Source of the DNA: Jacaranda mimosifolia
Taxonomy: Eukaryota > Streptophyta > Magnoliopsida > Lamiales > Bignoniaceae
Assembly (NCBI GenBank): GCA_018894105.1
Contig: CM032128.1
Coordinates: 21,681,001 to 21,745,000, forward strand
Reading direction: 5' to 3'
DNA: 64,000 bases
The translations under genes were made by a program, and so were the position numbers. Below are positions 60,601-64,000 of this stretch, one piece after another. The first letter of the stretch is position 1. Every line of letters starts with the position of its first letter. The notes beneath the pieces are model-generated. The model was not told where the DNA came from and made no database searches. It saw only the letters and a list, made by a program, of their open reading frames with translations.

Positions 60601-61137
60601 TCAACCTTGGACAACTTTAGATTTATCACCACAACTGCAATGAAGAACAAAAAAATAGCTAAAAAAACATACATCACTTTCATCCTTTTGTCGTACATTA
60701 AAGTCAAATTTTCCAATTTTTTTTTCATTTTTTGTTGGCCTCCTTTTCTTCTTCCAATTTCTCTTCAAGCTCTTATACCGTGCTACTTCTTCCTCCAACC
60801 TATTTATTCTTCTGAGCAGTCCAAGAATGATAGCCTTTGATCTATCACACATTTCAAGATCCCACCACTTGAATACACCACAATATCCTCTCTTCTGTAA
60901 AATATAAATCAATATAACCCCAATTTAAATGCATGTTCTCAACATCAAAATCAAAGAAAATAAAGGAAACTTCAATAAACATACCCCATAATTTGGGCAA
61001 GCACGATATCTCCTGCCTGGGTTATTTGAGGTCCATGATGTTAACAATGGTAGCTCATATCCACAATCACAAAATAATGGAGAGTTTGGATGAAACTTGT
61101 TGCTTGAACAGCTGTTGAAGGAATTGCTTGAACTCAT
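60601..61137 (-). CDS. GRF-type zinc-finger protein, two exons, inside the MULE
   Basis: Exon 1 is 61137-60985 and exon 2 is 60894-60601, joined by a 90-bp GT-AG intron in phase 0, giving 148 residues without a stop. The GRF zinc finger spans about residues 22-60. It reads CDCGYELPLLTSWTSNNPGR then RYRACPNYG, and across the junction KRGYCGVFKWWD, so all the Cys ligands and the NPGRRY core are present. A charged helix with heptad leucines (ILGLLRRINRLEEEVARYKS) and a basic stretch KRNWKKKRRPTKNEKK follow. The C-terminus carries an aromatic/hydrophobic segment, FFSYFFVLHC. Plant proteins of this layout are common, often of unknown function. GRF fingers in other proteins bind single-stranded nucleic acid. 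The position convergent to mudrA suggests a MuDR-like second gene, by inference. Confidence 0.8.
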
Positions 61138-61300
61138 TTTACCTTATCTCCAATTTTCCTCATCTGTTTTTGCTTCACACTACTAACTGAAACTTTTCTT
61201 GCTTGCTTTGATTGAATACTATGAAAAATTGACCAAAAAATGAGACAAAATGATATAAATAATCCAAGAAACATGCTTGGCATGAAATTGGGTAAGAATA

Positions 61301-61485
61301 TGGTATATTTCCCTCCATTAGTGGTCATGTGGCCACTTTTCGTCCAATTTAACTAGATGGTTAACCACAGGGACATGATTTGTTAAAAAATAAACACTTT
61401 AGGGGCCAATTTTGTAACTGCATACTGTTAAGGGACGAAAACCAAATAAGTGGCTAAGTTCAAGGATGAAAATTATAATTTTCCC
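61301..61485 (-). repeat. MULE right terminal inverted repeat (185 bp)
   Basis: Read inward it starts GGGAAAATTATAATTTTCAT and follows the left repeat for its whole length. It lies about 165 bp upstream of the GRF gene start and probably holds that gene's promoter. Confidence 0.9.
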
Positions 61486-61494
61486 ACAACAAAA

Positions 61495-62066
61495 TGATAC
61501 TTCTTGCTTCCAGCTACTGCTGCTTCTTCCCATTACGTCAAAAGTGAAATTCAAGAATGCCCACCATCAAAACAACAAAAACCTATCATCAAACTCAAAA
61601 GCATTAAAGAAAACAAGCAATGATCCTTCCCCTTTCGAATAGTAATTTGCAAAATGCTAGATCAATGGCAAACCTTTCCAGGGGGTTTGGAGGAATCAAC
61701 CACGACCACAGCTATTTTTGTTGACATGGATGATTTCTAGCTCCTGCTAATACCCCTTAATGAGGTTAACAACTAAGTGATTTTATTGCAGGGGAGAAGA
61801 AAGGTATGTTGGGTTCATGGTTAGAGACACCAAGCAATAGGCTACCTAATGAAGAGCCAAGATTTAAAGGTGTAGAACCCAACATAGCTGCCAAGAACGA
61901 TATAAAAAGAAAAAGGAAGAAGGAAAATAAAGGAGACCCCATTTCTCTTTGCATTCATAGAGTTTCTAGGTGACAGTTGAAGGTTAAACGGTGAAAGAAA
62001 GATGATAATAAAGCGTGAAGTGGAAAAGAATGCAAGAGAGAAGCAACCAAGCTTATCTTATCCCTA
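61495..62066 (-). other. 5' part of the YCF54-like pseudogene and its upstream flank
   Basis: This contains the putative transit-peptide exon and introns of the YCF54-like gene, and ends at the second inverted-repeat element. No other gene is seen. Confidence 0.5.
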
Positions 62067-62775
62067 TTTTCCAAGGCAAATCACATAATTAGTCCCTAAA
62101 ATTTTACTCTAAAATTACTTTAGTCCTCAATTTTCAAAAGTTCATTTTTTAGTCTTTAACATTAATATATCATTTTATTTTAGTCCTTAAAACCACTTTC
62201 TGGTGGTATTTGATCGGAAAATTGATTAATTTTGACTTTTTAAGGGCAAAATTGTCATTTTTGATTTTATGTTCCAATTTAGTCCTTATGTCACTTATTC
62301 TTTTTTTCTTTTTTTAAGAAAAAATTGCATTTTATATCCTATGAACATGGAAAAGGGCAAAAAAAACCCTTATGAAAAAAAAAGCCAAAAAACCTTCTTG
62401 TGTTTTGAAAATTATGCACACCGCCTCCCGCTCCTGATTTACTTCAATTTAACCTTAATTTTAAAATATAAAGGCTTTATTATCCTTAATTATTTCATAT
62501 ATTTTTAATTTAATTAATTTTTTTTTAAGTATCATCCTCTTTAAATTTAAAAACTGTTTTTAATTTTCATATCTCTAATTTATTATGCTTTTTTCAGTTT
62601 CATATATATATATTATATAATATAGATATATATACACTTATGTTATATGTAAGTTTTATATATTTATAAATGTTATATATTTGTATATGATATATATTAA
62701 TAAATAAATATAAATATATACATGAATAAACAAATACACTATATAATTATATTTGTGTAACAATCTCACCCACTG

Positions 62776-63060
62776 TTACACCCTGCACCCTCCGCAACCC
62801 CGTCCACACCCCACCACTTGGTGGTTGGCCATGGCACTACCTCCAGCAAACCCACCTCCTGTACACTGCACTTTGTAGCCCCACCCCACCCCATCCCTAA
62901 CTCCTTCGTCCCCACCCAACCATGCAACTATCGGTGCAAATAGGGCCATGACAGCCATGATCGCCACACCACTTTGAAAAACAACAACCATGGATGCTGT
63001 GTTCTAAGCTACCATGGTTGTACCTTCACCATGGCCACTATTATTCACGTCAATAATCCA
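62776..63060 (-). other. GC-rich core of the MULE-like element, possible host fragment
   Basis: About 280 bp of C-rich DNA with an open reverse frame (62776-62991) for a Gly/Val-rich peptide. No family is recognised. It may be a captured exon or promoter fragment, as in Pack-MULEs, or simple GC-rich repeat. Confidence 0.35.
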
Positions 63061-63344
63061 TTTAGATTGTTCTTGAAATAGTTGTTCAATCACTTCAAGA
63101 GAATGAATACATGTGACATTAAATCAATTAATTAAACATTTTATATTGATTGAACCAATAACTAAACATAAAAATACATTTGTACCCTGGGGTAGTATGG
63201 CCTCAATACAAAGTGATGTTTTTAGATTTAAGAATGGATAACTTCAATGAATAGCAAAGAATGTAGTACAATTTCTGCCAATTAAAAAGCATTTTAGTAC
63301 CTTTATCATGTAATTATCAAATATATTAAGAAATGTAGTTGTTG

Positions 63345-63370
63345 GCATATATATATATATATATATATAA
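63345..63370. repeat. (AT)n microsatellite
   Basis: About 12 AT units lie just inside the right inverted repeat of the MULE-like element. Confidence 0.85.
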
Positions 63371-63607
63371 AAGGTAACATAGGGATTAAAGTGGAACATA
63401 AAACCTTAAGTTGACAATTTTGCCCTTAAAAAGTCAAAATTGGTTAATTTTTCAGTCAAATACCACCGGAAAGTGGTTTTATTCTAAGGACTAAAATGAA
63501 ACAATATATTAATATTATGGACTAAAAGATGAACTTTTGAAGATTAGGGTCTAAAGTGATTCTAAAGTAAAACTCCATAGACTAATTATGTGATTGGCCT
63601 TTTTCCA

Positions 63608-64000
63608 TATTAACTCCCTTATTCCTGTACTTGTTAGTTGTGTCTGCATTTGACCCTTTAGCCATAGTAAGGCCACATATTTTCCTTTGGAGAAATTATT
63701 TAAACATACCAAACTTATTTGAAGTACTTTCGATCCACTCATTTTATAGTTTTAACATCCTAATTCACATTTTAATTTAGACTTCACTTTCCACTCACTT
63801 GGTTTGACTAAAATGTCCTCATATATCTTATTTTCACTCTTTTTTTGTTTAAATTCAGACATACACATTCTCTCTTTTTTGTTATACCGGCACTTTCACT
63901 CTCCATCATTCCCTCACGAACACATCAAGTTAGTTTTCTTTTTTGCTTTTTATGTTCCACCATTGAAACCTGTTTCAACAAGAAAAAGCCCAAATAACTA
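63608..64000. other. Unassigned DNA at window end
   Basis: No gene is supported. The pyrimidine-rich sequence from about 63830 looks like a plant promoter or leader, so a gene may start beyond the window. Confidence 0.35.

Larger units (their letters stand above)
56167..61485. mobile_element. MuDR-like Mutator element (MULE), 5319 bp
   Basis: Inverted repeats of 184 and 185 bp flank the element. The exact 9-bp duplication ACAACAAAA is at 56158-56166 and 61486-61494, the Mutator target length. The interior holds a mudrA-type transposase on the + strand and a GRF zinc-finger gene on the - strand, converging on a repeat-rich middle (59970-60400). This is the two-gene layout of maize MuDR. The transposase is broken, so the copy is probably not self-sufficient, but the TIRs match closely (few differences by eye), suggesting a moderately young insertion. 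Confidence 0.9.
55940..61954 (-). pseudogene. YCF54/LCAA-like gene, split by a MULE
   Basis: YCF54 (LCAA) is a nuclear-encoded chloroplast protein needed by the Mg-protoporphyrin IX monomethyl ester cyclase in chlorophyll synthesis. With the MULE and one target copy removed, the reverse strand reads GSKKYHFVVANAKF, then MLDEEDYFKQLLAERLRNYG and ERKKEQDF, the conserved family core. After a frameshift near 56065, RLKRPVVALVSTNGTWI follows, ending at about 55951, with stops in between. The C-terminal third is missing or unrecognisable. Upstream, 61766-61954 encodes a hydrophobic, Ser/Leu-rich N-terminus plausible as a transit-peptide exon, and 61674-61735 has a possible second exon. The frameshift, stops and insertion make it a pseudogene. 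I cannot see whether another intact copy exists in the genome. The family call is from memory of the motif. Confidence 0.65.
62074..63600. mobile_element. Non-autonomous MULE-like element with captured GC-rich core
   Basis: The inverted repeats are about 230 bp. The left end starts AGGCAAATCACATAATTAGT and the right end, read inward, AGGCCAATCACATAATTAGT. Both continue with CAAAAGTTCAT, then ACCACTTTC and GGTGGTATTTGA, then TTTGACTTTTTAAGGGCAAA. TTTTCCA flanks both ends (62067-62073 and 63601-63607), compatible with a 9-bp target duplication that has drifted at its edges. There is no transposase. The 62765-63060 core is GC-rich and unlike the repeats. Confidence 0.7.

Noticed and set aside
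62776..62991. Gly/Val-rich reverse-strand frame as a gene
   Set aside because: Low-complexity GC-rich sequence with no start context, no family match and a position inside a non-autonomous element.
1..64000. CRISPR arrays, operons, rRNA or tRNA genes
   Set aside because: Introns, LTR elements and composition show plant nuclear DNA; repeats found are tandem, LTR or inverted types without CRISPR spacing, and no tRNA cloverleaf was seen.

Overview
This window is nuclear DNA from a flowering plant, most likely a dicot. It is AT-rich and packed with transposable elements, and its genes are split by short introns with GT-AG borders. It carries two genes that look intact and belong to conserved plant families. 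One is a seven-exon nucleotide-sugar transporter of the UDP-xylose transporter type (26401-31696, + strand). The other is a five-exon reticulon-like protein gene (53424-55007, + strand). Both reading frames stay open and in phase across every splice junction I placed. There is also a broken YCF54/LCAA-like gene (- strand, about 55940-61954), a fragment of a pentatricopeptide-repeat gene (about 34.9 kb) and a small unrecognised frameshifted gene (23813-24056).

Layout. Positions 1-6931 hold a decayed Ty1/copia element (copy 1, +) that ends in two consecutive LTR starts. Positions 6932-18214 hold a Ty3/gypsy element with LTRs of about 2.9 kb and a shortened pol, arranged as internal-LTR-internal-LTR. 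A reverse-oriented copia LTR is nested in the second internal region. Positions 18215-25698 are AT-rich DNA with a Helitron-like repeat, simple repeats, a GC-rich foreign-looking block (about 20435-20850), the small broken gene and hAT-like elements. The transporter follows. Positions 31697-36480 are AT-rich DNA with a second, inverted Helitron-like copy and the PPR fragment. Positions 36490-41830 hold a heavily mutated Ty3/gypsy pol, a 44-bp minisatellite and a hAT-type MITE with a perfect 8-bp target duplication. Positions 41831-46990 hold copy 2 (-) of the same copia family. Positions 48000-51761 hold a different copia element (-) with one LTR. Another hAT-like element (51827-52529) precedes the reticulon gene.

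The most interesting part is 55.9-63.6 kb. A 5.3-kb Mutator-like element (MULE, 56167-61485) has 184/185-bp terminal inverted repeats and a perfect 9-bp target duplication, ACAACAAAA. It interrupts a coding exon of the YCF54/LCAA-like sequence. The MULE has two convergent genes, like maize MuDR: a broken mudrA-type transposase (+) and, from the other end, an apparently intact two-exon gene for a GRF-type zinc-finger protein (-). A second, non-autonomous element with inverted repeats of about 230 bp (62074-63600) lies just upstream of the same broken gene and carries a GC-rich core that may be a captured host fragment.

No rRNA, tRNA gene or CRISPR array was seen. Family calls rest on recognised protein motifs and on sequence comparison by eye; no database search was possible.
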